Assembly (NCBI GenBank): GCA_946403855.1
Contig: CAMJBH010000008.1
Location: 1 to 64,000 of the forward strand
Length of the DNA: 64,000 bases
From: an uncultured Bacteroidales bacterium
GTDB lineage: Bacteria > Bacteroidota > Bacteroidia > Bacteroidales > UBA932
Direction: 5' to 3'
A model generated the notes under the pieces. It did not search any database, was not told the origin of the DNA, and worked only from the letters and a program-made list of their open reading frames with translations. A program made the translations under genes and the position numbers. The stretch's first letter is position 1. Every line of letters starts with the position of its first letter. This document shows positions 1-7,892 of this stretch, piece by piece.

Positions 1-1200
1 CCGGACAACGAAGATGTCCTGCTGGGGCAGCCGGAGTCGGTGAGGAACAGAGTATTTACGGGATCTAATGATAAGGATAGGAATGGTTATCTCAGCAAGT
101 ATGAAGCGGCGCAGATAACAAATGACATTTCGTTCAATAGTCTTACTGAATTGACGAATGCTTCCTTTCTTTATTATTTTACCGGGCTGACTTCATTATC
201 GGGGAACAACTTCTATAACTGCTCCAACATGACTAGGGTGAATCTTCCCAAGCATCTTACAAGTATTGGAGTTGAGACATTCTCCGGCTGTACATCCCTG
301 AACACCTTCAGCATTCCATCCGGAGTGACTAGTATTGGAAAAAGGGCATTTGAGGGGTGTTCTTCCATTAATGGTATCCAGATTCCGTCCAGCGTAACGG
401 AAATTGGAAGTCAGGCATTCATTGCCTGCTCCGCTCTTACGGACGTGTATTTTGAATCTCCCTGCAGTCTTATATCGATAGCTTCGGGAACATTCCAAAA
501 TTGTACTTCCCTGGACGGTATTGGCCTGCCCTCGAGTATAAAAACGTTGGAAGATAGTGCATTCGAGGGGTGCACTGCACTTATGTCTGTTTCATTGGCC
601 AACATCAATACGATTGGGGAATATGTTTTCAGAGGCTGTTCTTCCCTTGACAATGTATCTACTTCGCCCGGGACAACAGTAGGAAAAGGCGCATTCCAAA
701 ACTGCACCAGCTTGAAGTCGATAGTCCTGAGCCCGTTGTTGTCGGCGCAGGCATCAAGTATAGAGCCCTATACTTTTGACGGGTGCACATCGCTGGAGCA
801 TATTGAAATCCACTATTGGTTCACTTCCATCGGCGCTTCCGCCTTCGAGGGATGTACGTCACTGACTGATATAGAGTATAAAGGTGGGCCCACGAGTTCC
901 AATCTTGAAACCATAGGTAATTCCGCATTCCGGGACTGCTCTTCTCTTGTTACCGTTGAAATACCGCATAAAGTGACATCAATAGGAAACCATGCTTTTT
1001 CGTATTGTGAGAATCTGAAAACGGTGTATAGTTATCCGACCACACCACCTTCCATTACTAACCACGCGAGTGATGTCTTTGTGGGACATGCATCCGGGTT
1101 CATCATCTATGTCCCTGAAGAGTCATTAGTTGCTTACCGGTTGAACAGTGCAGGGTGGAATTACTATCACCAGCAGAACTGTATTCAAAAAATGCCCTAA
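1..1200 (+). CDS. BspA-like leucine-rich repeat surface protein, 5' partial
   Basis: The reading frame is open from the first base of the window, so the N-terminus lies upstream and the GTG at base 40 need not be a start. The visible 399 residues begin with an EF-hand-like loop (D24, D26, N28 to E35), followed by about a dozen 22-24 residue repeats of the LRR_5/BspA type (SIG..AF.GC.SL....IP..V). Proteins of this family in Bacteroidales and other host-associated bacteria are usually exported and bind host or bacterial surface molecules. No C-terminal sorting domain is visible; the protein ends shortly after the last repeat with a proline/tyrosine-rich stretch. Family assignment is firm; the ligand is unknown. 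Confidence 0.85.
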   Translation, partial: PDNEDVLLGQPESVRNRVFTGSNDKDRNGYLSKYEAAQITNDISFNSLTELTNASFLYYFTGLTSLSGNNFYNCSNMTRVNLPKHLTSIGVETFSGCTSLNTFSIPSGVTSIGKRAFEGCSSINGIQIPSSVTEIGSQAFIACSALTDVYFESPCSLISIASGTFQNCTSLDGIGLPSSIKTLEDSAFEGCTALMSVSLANINTIGEYVFRGCSSLDNVSTSPGTTVGKGAFQNCTSLKSIVLSPLLSAQASSIEPYTFDGCTSLEHIEIHYWFTSIGASAFEGCTSLTDIEYKGGPTSSNLETIGNSAFRDCSSLVTVEIPHKVTSIGNHAFSYCENLKTVYSYPTTPPSITNHASDVFVGHASGFIIYVPEESLVAYRLNSAGWNYYHQQNCIQKMP

Positions 1201-1222
1201 CTAAGCCTTAAAACCCAACACT

Positions 1223-1260
1223 CCGCCCCGCAACCTCCCGCTACGGGGCGGTTCCCGTCT
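1223..1260 (+). terminator. possible terminator after the BspA-like gene
   Basis: An 8-bp GC-only inverted repeat (1223-1230 with 1244-1251) follows the stop codon. The tail after it has few consecutive T residues, so this is a weak call. Confidence 0.4.
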
Positions 1261-1288
1261 TGGTTTTCCTCGCTCCAAGAAATTTTTG

Positions 1289-1296
1289 TATCTTTG
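1289..1296 (+). promoter_or_regulatory. -7 promoter element TATCTTTG for lolD
   Basis: Perfect match to the Bacteroidetes -7 consensus TAnnTTTG. It lies 4 bases before the ATG at 1301, which predicts a leaderless or nearly leaderless message and rules out the upstream in-frame TTG as the start. Confidence 0.65.
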
Positions 1297-1300
1297 CGCT

Positions 1301-1969
1301 ATGATCATAGACGCACACGATATCCATAAAAGCTTCGGCAATCTGGAGGTGCTCAAAGGCGTAGATATTAGCGTACGCAAGGGAGAAGTACTATCGGTTG
1401 TGGGCGCTTCGGGAGCCGGCAAAACCACTTTGCTTCAAATTCTGGGCACGCTTTCCACGCCCGACAGCGGGCGTTTGGAGATAGACGGCACCAGCGTCTT
1501 CGACGGCAGCACACGCTCGCTCAAAGGAGATGCTCTGGCTGCCTTCCGCGGCCGCAAGATCGGTTTCGTGTTCCAGGAACATCACTTGCTTCCCGAGTTC
1601 AATGCCCTGGAGAATGTCATGATTCCGGCGCTTATAGCCGGCAGGCCGGAAGCGGATGCCAAGGCGTCGGCCTTGCGCCTGCTGGGCATGGTCGGGCTTC
1701 AGGACAGGACGACTCACAAGAGCGCCGAACTGTCCGGAGGCGAGCAGCAGAGAGTGGCTATAGCGCGGGCGCTGGTAAACGAACCAGCCGTCCTTTTTGC
1801 CGACGAGCCCACCGGCAATCTCGATTCCGCCACCAAACAAGAGATTCACAAACTGTTTTTCAACTTGCGCGACACGCTGTCGCAAACCATAGTCATCGTG
1901 ACGCACGATCCGTCACTTGCCGCGCTCTGTGACCGGACGCTTGAAATGAAAGACGGAAGATTTGTGTAA
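1301..1969 (+). CDS. lolD: LolD-like ABC transporter ATP-binding protein
   Basis: A 222-residue ABC ATPase with Walker [10 protein letters not shown] near residue 37, signature [15 protein letters not shown], Walker B ending in FADEP, and the H-loop THD. Length and the [18 protein letters not shown]-loop region match the LolD/MacB branch, which powers lipoprotein release from the inner membrane or other mechanotransmission. The start is the ATG just behind a -7 element. No LolC/E permease is adjacent, as is common in Bacteroidetes. Nearness to lgt, two genes downstream, supports a role in lipoprotein maturation, but LolD and FtsE/MacB-type ATPases are hard to separate by sequence. Confidence 0.8.
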   Translation: MIIDAHDIHKSFGNLEVLKGVDISVRKGEVLSVVGASGAGKTTLLQILGTLSTPDSGRLEIDGTSVFDGSTRSLKGDALAAFRGRKIGFVFQEHHLLPEFNALENVMIPALIAGRPEADAKASALRLLGMVGLQDRTTHKSAELSGGEQQRVAIARALVNEPAVLFADEPTGNLDSATKQEIHKLFFNLRDTLSQTIVIVTHDPSLAALCDRTLEMKDGRFV

Positions 1970-1984
1970 ATCTCCGCTTTGGTA

Positions 1985-2015
1985 TTTGTTTTGTTACACC
2001 TAACTTGTATTTTTG
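1985..2015 (+). promoter_or_regulatory. promoter, TTTG / 19 bp / TATTTTTG
   Basis: A -33 TTTG (1985-1988) and a -7 TATTTTTG (2008-2015) are separated by 19 bases, the arrangement of Bacteroidetes primary sigma promoters. Transcription would start near 2021, giving a leader of about 20 bases before the ATG at 2041. Confidence 0.7.
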
Positions 2016-2040
2016 CAGAACGACACAAATAAATTGCTTA

Positions 2041-2672
2041 TGAAAAAGATACAGATGACCATCATCGCAGCAGCGGCATTGCTTGCCAGCGTGTCTCTGG
2101 GCGCCCAGCAGACCCCCTCTCTCGGACTGCCTTCCAACGCTTCGGCACCTCAGCCGGAGATGGCTGCGGCAAAAGCGTCTTACTATGCCCGCAACTACAC
2201 TGTCTCTAAGAACGAGAAGGGCGAATTGGTCCTCACCCCCGGAGCCGACGTCCGTTACGACGCCAAGACGGGCCGCGAGTACACAAAGTTCGCCGACGGT
2301 TCCGTGCAGCTTGCCGTAACCAAAACCGACGGCAAGGAAATCGAGACCACAGTGTACCGTATCTTCGACGACAACAAGACTTACACCAAGAACGTCTTCA
2401 AGCGCAAAGACAAAGAAGGCAAGCCTAAATACGAGGTTTACATGGGCCGCTGGAGCCGCATCAGCGCCTTCAAGACCATAACCCGCTATGTGGACTGCGA
2501 GACCGGAATCCCCTTTGCAACGCTGTCCAAGGACGTTTTGGTGCAGATGACCGCCGGAATCGAACTGGGCGAGCAGCCGGCCAAGTATTTTGTACTTCCC
2601 GAAGACAAGGGATACAAGCTGGTGGAAGACGGCATGTCCAAGCTCTACGACATGGTGGGCAAGACCAAATAA
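2041..2672 (+). CDS. hypothetical secreted protein
   Basis: A 210-residue protein with a clear signal peptide (MKKIQ, a hydrophobic alanine-rich core, cleavage expected after LGA). The mature part is lysine- and aspartate-rich and predicted beta-rich, with regularly spaced KxG turns and no recognisable catalytic motif. There is no lipobox cysteine, so it is probably periplasmic or secreted. It sits between lolD and lgt with its own promoter and 15 bases before lgt, so co-transcription with lgt is likely. I do not recognise the family; a role in envelope biogenesis is only suggested by the neighbours. Confidence 0.75.
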
Positions 2673-2687
2673 AACTGTGAAATTTTT

Positions 2688-3563
2688 ATGGATATTTTAG
2701 CCGTTCACTGGAATGTAGATCCGGTTCTGATACATCTTGGCAATTTCGGAATCCGTTGGTATTCCCTGCTTTTTGTTTCCGGCTTCGTGCTCGGATGGTA
2801 CCTTTTCCGCTGGTTCTTCAGAAGGGAAGGGATTCCTGAGAAGCTGCTCGACCCGCTGCTTTATACCCTCCTCATAGCCACCATAGTAGGCGCCCGCCTG
2901 GGCCACTGCTGCTTCTATCAGCCAGACTACTATTTCGGCTCATGGAAAGGCTTCTGGGAGATCTTCATGCCCTGGAAAGGCGGTCTGGCGAGCCACGGCG
3001 GAGCAATAGCATTGCTGCTCGGAATGTGGTGGTACTCATCGCATTACGGCAAAAAATACGACTTCGACTACCTTTGGATTCTCGACCGTCTGGTCATAGC
3101 CGTTGCATTTGCCGGATGCTTTATCCGCCTGGGCAACCTGTTCAACTCCGAAATTTACGGCGACGTGACCACCCTTCCCTGGGGATTCATCTTCGACCTG
3201 CGCGGCGAGACCGAACCCAAACATCCAACCCAGCTTTATGAGGCTCTGAGCTATCTCATTTTGGGATTTGTGCTACTGTGGGTATATGCCAAAAAGCTGG
3301 ACAAGGTACACCGGGGGTTCTTCTTCGGACTGTTCATGGTAGGCTGCTTCGGCATGAGGTTCATCATAGAATTCATTAAGGAACCGCAGGTAGAATTCGA
3401 ACAGAGCATGTCCCTCAACATGGGACAGCTGCTCTCCATACCGTTCATTCTTCTCGGTATCGGCACCCTGATATATGCCGCCATAAGCAAGAAGCCGGCA
3501 GCTGTCGTGCACCCCGCCCCGGCTCCGAAAGCCGAAACTCACTTCGCCAAACCTCTGAAATAA
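2688..3563 (+). CDS. lgt: prolipoprotein diacylglyceryl transferase
   Basis: Integral membrane enzyme that transfers diacylglycerol from phosphatidylglycerol to the lipobox cysteine, the first step of lipoprotein maturation. The 291-residue protein has about seven hydrophobic segments, the essential H103 in SHGG, the Lgt signature R147-x-GN-x-x-N153-x-E155-x-x-G, and HPTQLYEA further on, which all fit the family. The C-terminus carries an extra proline/alanine-rich cytoplasmic tail (VVHPAPAPKAE). Many lipoproteins in this window would be its substrates. Confidence 0.95.
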   Translation: MDILAVHWNVDPVLIHLGNFGIRWYSLLFVSGFVLGWYLFRWFFRREGIPEKLLDPLLYTLLIATIVGARLGHCCFYQPDYYFGSWKGFWEIFMPWKGGLASHGGAIALLLGMWWYSSHYGKKYDFDYLWILDRLVIAVAFAGCFIRLGNLFNSEIYGDVTTLPWGFIFDLRGETEPKHPTQLYEALSYLILGFVLLWVYAKKLDKVHRGFFFGLFMVGCFGMRFIIEFIKEPQVEFEQSMSLNMGQLLSIPFILLGIGTLIYAAISKKPAAVVHPAPAPKAETHFAKPLK

Positions 3564-3589
3564 CATTACTTTTATTGCCAGAAAATTTG

Positions 3590-3597
3590 TAAATTTG
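3590..3597 (+). promoter_or_regulatory. -7 promoter element TAAATTTG for mdh
   Basis: Match to TAnnTTTG placed 35 bases before the malate dehydrogenase ATG. The -33 region has no clear TTTG. Confidence 0.55.
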
Positions 3598-3632
3598 GCG
3601 GATTTTTTGAAACCATTACCTAGATAAAGGAT

Positions 3633-4625
3633 ATGAAATATTTGACAAACGAAAAATTGACCATCGTGGGCGCCGGCGGCATGATCGGCTCCAACATGGC
3701 CCAGACCGCGCTCATGCTCGGCCTCACCCCCAACATCTGCCTTTACGATATCTATGAACCCGGCGTTCATGGAGTGGCAGAAGAAATCTATCATTGTGCA
3801 TTCGAAGGTGCAAACGTCACCTGGACCGTAGATCCTGAGGTTGCTTTCAAAGATGCCAAGTACATCGTTTCCTCCGGCGGCGCTCCCCGCAAGGAAGGAA
3901 TGACCCGCGAAGACCTCCTCAAAGGCAACTGCAAGATTGCCGCTGAATTCGGAGACTACATCCGTAAATACTGCCCCGATGTCAAGCACGTCGTTGTCAT
4001 TTTCAACCCCGCCGACGTGACGGCTCTCACAGCCCTCATCCACTCCGGCCTCAAGCCCAACCAGCTCACCTCCCTTGCTGCTCTTGACAGCACCCGTCTG
4101 CAGGAAGCCCTCGCAGCCGAATTCGGTGTACAGCAGTGCAAAGTGACCGGCGCCCGCACCTACGGCGGACACGGCGAAGCCATGGCAGTATTTGCCAGCA
4201 AGGCTCTCATCGACGGCACTCCCCTGTGCGAAAAGCAGCTCTCCGCAGAGCGCTGGGCCGAGATCAAGCACGCCACCATCCAGGGCGGTTCCAACATCAT
4301 CAAGCTCCGTGGCCGCAGCTCCTTCCAGAGCCCTGCCTACCAGGCCGTGAAGATGATTGAGGCTGCAATGGGCGGCGAGAAGTTCTGCTGGCCTGCCGGC
4401 TGCTACGTCAACGCTCCCGAGCTTGGCTTTACCAACGTCATGATGGCAATGCCCACCGTTATCGATGCCGAAGGCGTTCACTACTGCGCTCCCGAAGGCA
4501 CTGCGGAAGAAATGGCCGACCTCAAGGCATCCTACGAGCACCTCTGCAAGATGCGCGACGAGATTGTCTCCCTGGGTATCGTCCCTCCCGTGGCCGATTG
4601 GAAGAAAGAGAATCCTAATCTCTAA
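3633..4625 (+). CDS. mdh: malate dehydrogenase (LDH/MDH superfamily)
   Basis: NAD-dependent interconversion of malate and oxaloacetate, part of the reductive branch to succinate or propionate in Bacteroidales. The Rossmann motif GAGGMIG starts near residue 13, D39 follows strand two as expected for NAD preference, R86 and R92 sit in the substrate loop, D152/R155 in LDSTR, and the catalytic H180 in YGGHGE. At 330 residues it is slightly longer than the usual 310-315 because of a C-terminal extension. It is a single gene between its own -7 element and a strong terminator. Confidence 0.9.
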   Translation: MKYLTNEKLTIVGAGGMIGSNMAQTALMLGLTPNICLYDIYEPGVHGVAEEIYHCAFEGANVTWTVDPEVAFKDAKYIVSSGGAPRKEGMTREDLLKGNCKIAAEFGDYIRKYCPDVKHVVVIFNPADVTALTALIHSGLKPNQLTSLAALDSTRLQEALAAEFGVQQCKVTGARTYGGHGEAMAVFASKALIDGTPLCEKQLSAERWAEIKHATIQGGSNIIKLRGRSSFQSPAYQAVKMIEAAMGGEKFCWPAGCYVNAPELGFTNVMMAMPTVIDAEGVHYCAPEGTAEEMADLKASYEHLCKMRDEIVSLGIVPPVADWKKENPNL

Positions 4626-4640
4626 TTGAAATAGTTTTAG

Positions 4641-4673
4641 GCTGCACTGCTATCCATGCAGTGCAGCTGTTTT
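4641..4673 (+). terminator. rho-independent terminator of mdh
   Basis: A perfect 10-bp stem (4641-4650 with 4658-4667), 7-base loop and TGTTTTC tail immediately precede the tRNA-Pro gene. Confidence 0.8.
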
Positions 4674-4747
4674 CGGGGTGTGGCGCAGTTGGCTAGCGCA
4701 TCTGGTTTGGGACCAGAGGGTCGAAAGTTCGAGTCTTTTCACCCCGA
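4674..4747 (+). tRNA. tRNA-Pro (anticodon TGG)
   Basis: A 74-nt cloverleaf: acceptor stem CGGGGTG/CACCCCG, D-stem GCGC/GCGC, anticodon stem TCTGG/CCAGA around loop TTTGGGA with anticodon TGG at 4708-4710, and T-loop TTCGAGT. CCA is not encoded. The 3' half from anticodon-loop position 32 onward is the left copy of a 43-bp repeat, so this half is supplied by the integrated element. Confidence 0.95.
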
Positions 4748-4748
4748 C
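4706..4748 (+). repeat. attL, 43-bp direct repeat, left copy
   Basis: Runs from anticodon-loop position 32 of tRNA-Pro to one base past the discriminator. Identical to 13768-13810. Sequence differs immediately outside on both sides. Confidence 0.9.
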
Positions 4749-4861
4749 ATCTAATAATCAAGCATTTACGGAAACGTGGATGCTTGTTATTGTTTATTGG
4801 GGTGTGAAAAGGGCGTGATTTCAGTGTGTTTTAACCCCGCTTCAACTCCTTTTAAAACAAC

Positions 4862-4888
4862 TTCACCCCGGCATATTACCGGAGTGAA
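4862..4888 (-). terminator. terminator of the first island operon
   Basis: A 10-bp inverted repeat with one mismatch (4862-4871 with 4879-4888) directly follows the minus-strand stop at 4890; the downstream strand reads GTTGTTTT. Between here and attL is another inverted repeat (CAAGCAT/ATGCTTG, 4760-4785) of unknown role. Confidence 0.6.
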
Positions 4889-4889
4889 A

Positions 4890-5576
4890 TCATTCCTCTA
4901 TAGCGTTGACACTTTTTATGGATCGCTCTTCAACGTGAGTTAGGGCAGATTCAAGCCAACGCATAAAACCATTGCGCCTATCATACGGGCCTACAAAAGA
5001 CACGTACTTTGATCTGGTCGGGATACGCATCTCTATTATCCCTCTATTTAGGATATGTTCTATCCCTTGTTGAGAAATCTCATATACGCCATAGTACGCC
5101 TGTGTTTCTGCGAGCCTTTCGTTACTTGTAAGCAACATGGTGAGGCCCAGTCCGCTACCAAGTAAAGCGAATGGCGATAACGATAGTGAGGTCTTGGTCT
5201 CAAAGCCCGATGTATTGGCGTATGAGGATTGCTCCAGAGTAACGATACTCGAGGCCTTATCTTGACCACAAACTATTACAAACTTCGCATTCTTTGGGAG
5301 AAAGTCATGCGTTTCGATTGCCAAAGCATAACGGGCGACTGCAGTCGAGTCATTTTTAGGAATCGTTTTTAATAGGCTGAATGAACATACACTCGGCCAT
5401 GTTAAATTGAAGGCGTCTGACACTATGTATCTTGTACCGTCATCATCCATGAAATCCGCATATATGTAATCTCCTCTCTCCCCGGATTGCCCGGAGAAAT
5501 ACATCTTTATCTGCCCAAAAGATAGTGTTGAGATGCCAAGGGCTATAAATGTGGCTAATAATCTATTAGTAATCAT
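4890..5576 (-). CDS. hypothetical secreted protein (island)
   Basis: A 228-residue protein with an N-terminal signal peptide (cleavage expected after LSFG). A second hydrophobic glycine/leucine-rich stretch near residues 135-150 could be a membrane segment. No lipobox, cysteine pattern or enzyme motif is recognisable. It is the last gene of the minus-strand island series, about 90 bases behind the next gene, and ends at a terminator. Function unknown. Confidence 0.65.
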   Translation of the reverse strand: MITNRLLATFIALGISTLSFGQIKMYFSGQSGERGDYIYADFMDDDGTRYIVSDAFNLTWPSVCSFSLLKTIPKNDSTAVARYALAIETHDFLPKNAKFVIVCGQDKASSIVTLEQSSYANTSGFETKTSLSLSPFALLGSGLGLTMLLTSNERLAETQAYYGVYEISQQGIEHILNRGIIEMRIPTRSKYVSFVGPYDRRNGFMRWLESALTHVEERSIKSVNAIEE

Positions 5577-5665
5577 AACTCGCGATAAAAACTATCTGTT
5601 AAACAATCATTGGGCTAATTATTAATGGGTTATTGCATATTCATATTCCAGGATTGATTCCTTGT

Positions 5666-5935
5666 TCATTTCACTACCAGCCTAGCTTTTGTCAATCCTT
5701 TGAAAGATTCTTTATCTATGGTTATTCTGTCTAAATGCCCACATACTGTCACCGAGTCGCCTCCTTTGAGATTCAGTTCTCGAAATCGCTTCTCAGCGCC
5801 AAGGTCATCTTTGAGAAGTTTAACCGGAATAATGTAGCCCTGATCTTCGACGAGGACAATGAGTTGTGGAGAATCATACGTCTCCAAGAACTTTGCCGTC
5901 ACTTTGAACTTGCCACAGTTATAAGACTCAACCAT
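5666..5935 (-). CDS. small hypothetical protein, possibly OB-fold-like (island)
   Basis: An 89-residue soluble protein without signal peptide, composed of alternating beta segments (KFKVTAKFLET, LIVLVEDQGYIIPV, GDSVTVCGHLDRITI, ARLVV). The pattern resembles a small OB-like barrel, but this is a guess from secondary-structure periodicity. Its start overlaps the end of the upstream TonB-like gene by 8 bases, which implies coupled translation. Confidence 0.55.
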   Translation of the reverse strand: MVESYNCGKFKVTAKFLETYDSPQLIVLVEDQGYIIPVKLLKDDLGAEKRFRELNLKGGDSVTVCGHLDRITIDKESFKGLTKARLVVK

Positions 5936-6308
5936 TTCTTTTAATGAAGTTATCTTTATATGCCAATTCTCCGAATCTATATGTAATTATTCCTTTTTGC
6001 AATTTCGGGGCAGATGAGGACTTATTAAATCCAGTGCTCAAGGCTGCTTTAATAGCCGAATTGCAGATGGCTCTATCCATAATCGTGGTTTTTGCTTTAT
6101 CGACGGTAGCCTTTTTTACCCTACCATATTGATCCACTTTAATCTGAATCACAATAACCCCGGACTCTCGAGTTGTAATAGAAGGTCTAGCAACACCATA
6201 TGCACTAACAGTCCGTCCGGGAAGACTGACAGACACCAAATTGGAATCTTGCCCCATGCTTAAAAACGGGCATATAAATAGGTAGATGATAAAGAATAAT
6301 CGTTTCAT
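5928..6308 (-). CDS. secreted stand-alone TonB C-terminal-like protein (island)
   Basis: A 126-residue protein with a signal peptide (MKRLFFIIYLFICPFLSMG) and a TonB C-terminal-type domain: the region GVIVIQIKVDQYGRVKKATV, conserved small helices, then QKGIITYRFG matches the TonB_C/energy-transducer pattern. Normal TonB has an N-terminal membrane anchor and a proline-rich spacer; both are missing, so this is a free periplasmic domain. It is 15 bases downstream of the zinc-ribbon nuclease gene and overlaps the next gene, so all belong to one transcription unit. Role unknown. Confidence 0.65.
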   Translation of the reverse strand: MKRLFFIIYLFICPFLSMGQDSNLVSVSLPGRTVSAYGVARPSITTRESGVIVIQIKVDQYGRVKKATVDKAKTTIMDRAICNSAIKAALSTGFNKSSSAPKLQKGIITYRFGELAYKDNFIKRNG

Positions 6309-6323
6309 TTACAAATGTTTTGT

Positions 6324-7886
6324 TTAAAACTCAAATGGTAGTTCAGGATCTTTCCAACGGCTCGCATCGACCTTGCCATTCTCCTTGATGGCCACGAGCA
6401 GTTGGCCAAGGTCTTCTAGGACGAAATATGGATACTTTATGCGGAGATTGGAAAAGTAGATGATTTCGATTCCATGTTCCTCACAGAGGCGTTTTTTAAG
6501 GCCATCACGGCGCTGTATTTCCTTCAATGATGGTTCTCCTCCCCAGACCTCATAAGGCACGAAATGCTGGGTTCCTTGGCATTCTACGGCTACTCCATAG
6601 TCGGGGATGAAGAAGTCGAGATACATGTGGCCCACATCGGTCAACCAATCAAAAGTCTGTTGCTCCTCAAAACGGATTCCATTATGTCCCAGGAAGGAGC
6701 GAACCTGTTTCTCCAAATGCGAAGATTTACATTTGGGGCAACCGACACCCCTCATGTGGCTCGCCGGATTCTGCCAAAACTCACCATGTTCCTTCCCGTA
6801 CTTATTCTTCTGGTGACAGATGATGCAGACTTTTTCGTGATTGTTAAGATACTCCACCTTGGAGTAGTCGTATATACCGTCGTGAATATCGTTGGATCGC
6901 TTGATGAATTCGGCAGTATCCAGTTGAATATTACCGGCACATACCGGGCAGCCGTGGCCTGCAAGAATGTTCTGGGGAGTCATCCAGAACTCGCCATGTT
7001 CCTTGCAGATTACAGGAACTTTATCGATGGCTGCGGTATAGTTGACCTTTGAGAAATCATATTTGTCGCCGTGAATTGCCGTTGCCTTTTTGATGAATTC
7101 CTCGGTGTTGCTGGCTATCTTCTGGCCTCCAATTTCACCTCCACATCGAGGACAGCGGATGCCCTTGATGTGGTTGGAAGGCCGCTGCAGGAATGGCCCA
7201 TGCTTCGGGCAAATGATTTTGACAAGGGTATTAGCATTGACATAGACGGACTCAGAGTAGTCGTAATAGTTGCCGTGAACCTTTTTGGCTGCTTCTATGA
7301 ACGTCTCGGTCGTGTACTTCTGATTCTTCGAACACTTGGCGCAGCCGTGTCCCTGGATATGATTACAAGCACGAATACGGAATTCCCCGTGCTCTGGGCA
7401 GATGATGGTCACAAAGTCCTGTGCCGTCTTATAATCGACTTTTGAATAGTCGTACTTTTCTCCAAATATCTTCCTGGCTTTCCAGATGAAATCTTCGGTG
7501 GATCGGGTGAATGTACATCTTGGGCAGCCCTGACCTTTTAGATGGTTGTTGGGTTGTATCTGAAACTGACCATGCTCACGACAAATAATTATAACTGGTT
7601 GCTTAGATCCTTTATATTCAGTAAGAGAATAGTCAAACCGGTCCCCGTGAACCTCTCTTGCTTGCTTCACAAACTCTTCTGTGGTTTTGCCCCTTCCTAT
7701 GCATTTTGGGCAGCCTTGCCCCTTTAAATGTAGTCTGGCCTGCTGACGAAAATCGCCATGTATTCGACAAGTGATCGTTATAGGTTTGGTCATACCAAGG
7801 AAGAACGCATTGGAGTAGTCATATTTATTGCCATGAACTGCTCGGGCGTCTCTGATGAACTCTTCTGTTGTCTTCTTTGGTGGCAT
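6324..7886 (-). CDS. six-repeat treble-clef zinc-ribbon protein with C-terminal PD-(D/E)XK-like nuclease
   Basis: A 520-residue protein made of six tandem units of about 63 residues, each of the form T.EFI..A...HG..YDYS..Y......V.IIC..HG.F...P..H..G.GCP.C, which supply C..H and C..C zinc ligands (DUF723-like units seen in phage and mobile-element proteins). After the sixth unit, residues about 400-490 look like a Vsr/DUF559-type nuclease: HLEKQVRSFL, then D in LDFFIPDYG, ECQ in VAVECQGTQHF, and a basic helix. The start lies 6 bases after the MmeI-like gene, so the two form one operon. The zinc arrays probably read DNA; the nuclease is inferred from motif order. A homing or defence role is possible. 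Confidence 0.75.
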   Translation of the reverse strand: MPPKKTTEEFIRDARAVHGNKYDYSNAFFLGMTKPITITCRIHGDFRQQARLHLKGQGCPKCIGRGKTTEEFVKQAREVHGDRFDYSLTEYKGSKQPVIIICREHGQFQIQPNNHLKGQGCPRCTFTRSTEDFIWKARKIFGEKYDYSKVDYKTAQDFVTIICPEHGEFRIRACNHIQGHGCAKCSKNQKYTTETFIEAAKKVHGNYYDYSESVYVNANTLVKIICPKHGPFLQRPSNHIKGIRCPRCGGEIGGQKIASNTEEFIKKATAIHGDKYDFSKVNYTAAIDKVPVICKEHGEFWMTPQNILAGHGCPVCAGNIQLDTAEFIKRSNDIHDGIYDYSKVEYLNNHEKVCIICHQKNKYGKEHGEFWQNPASHMRGVGCPKCKSSHLEKQVRSFLGHNGIRFEEQQTFDWLTDVGHMYLDFFIPDYGVAVECQGTQHFVPYEVWGGEPSLKEIQRRDGLKKRLCEEHGIEIIYFSNLRIKYPYFVLEDLGQLLVAIKENGKVDASRWKDPELPFEF

Positions 7887-7892
7887 TCTCTG

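Noticed and set aside
3273..4541. 422-codon minus-strand frame opposite lgt and mdh
   Set aside because: Runs across two well-supported genes and their promoter; composition is the complement of their codons.
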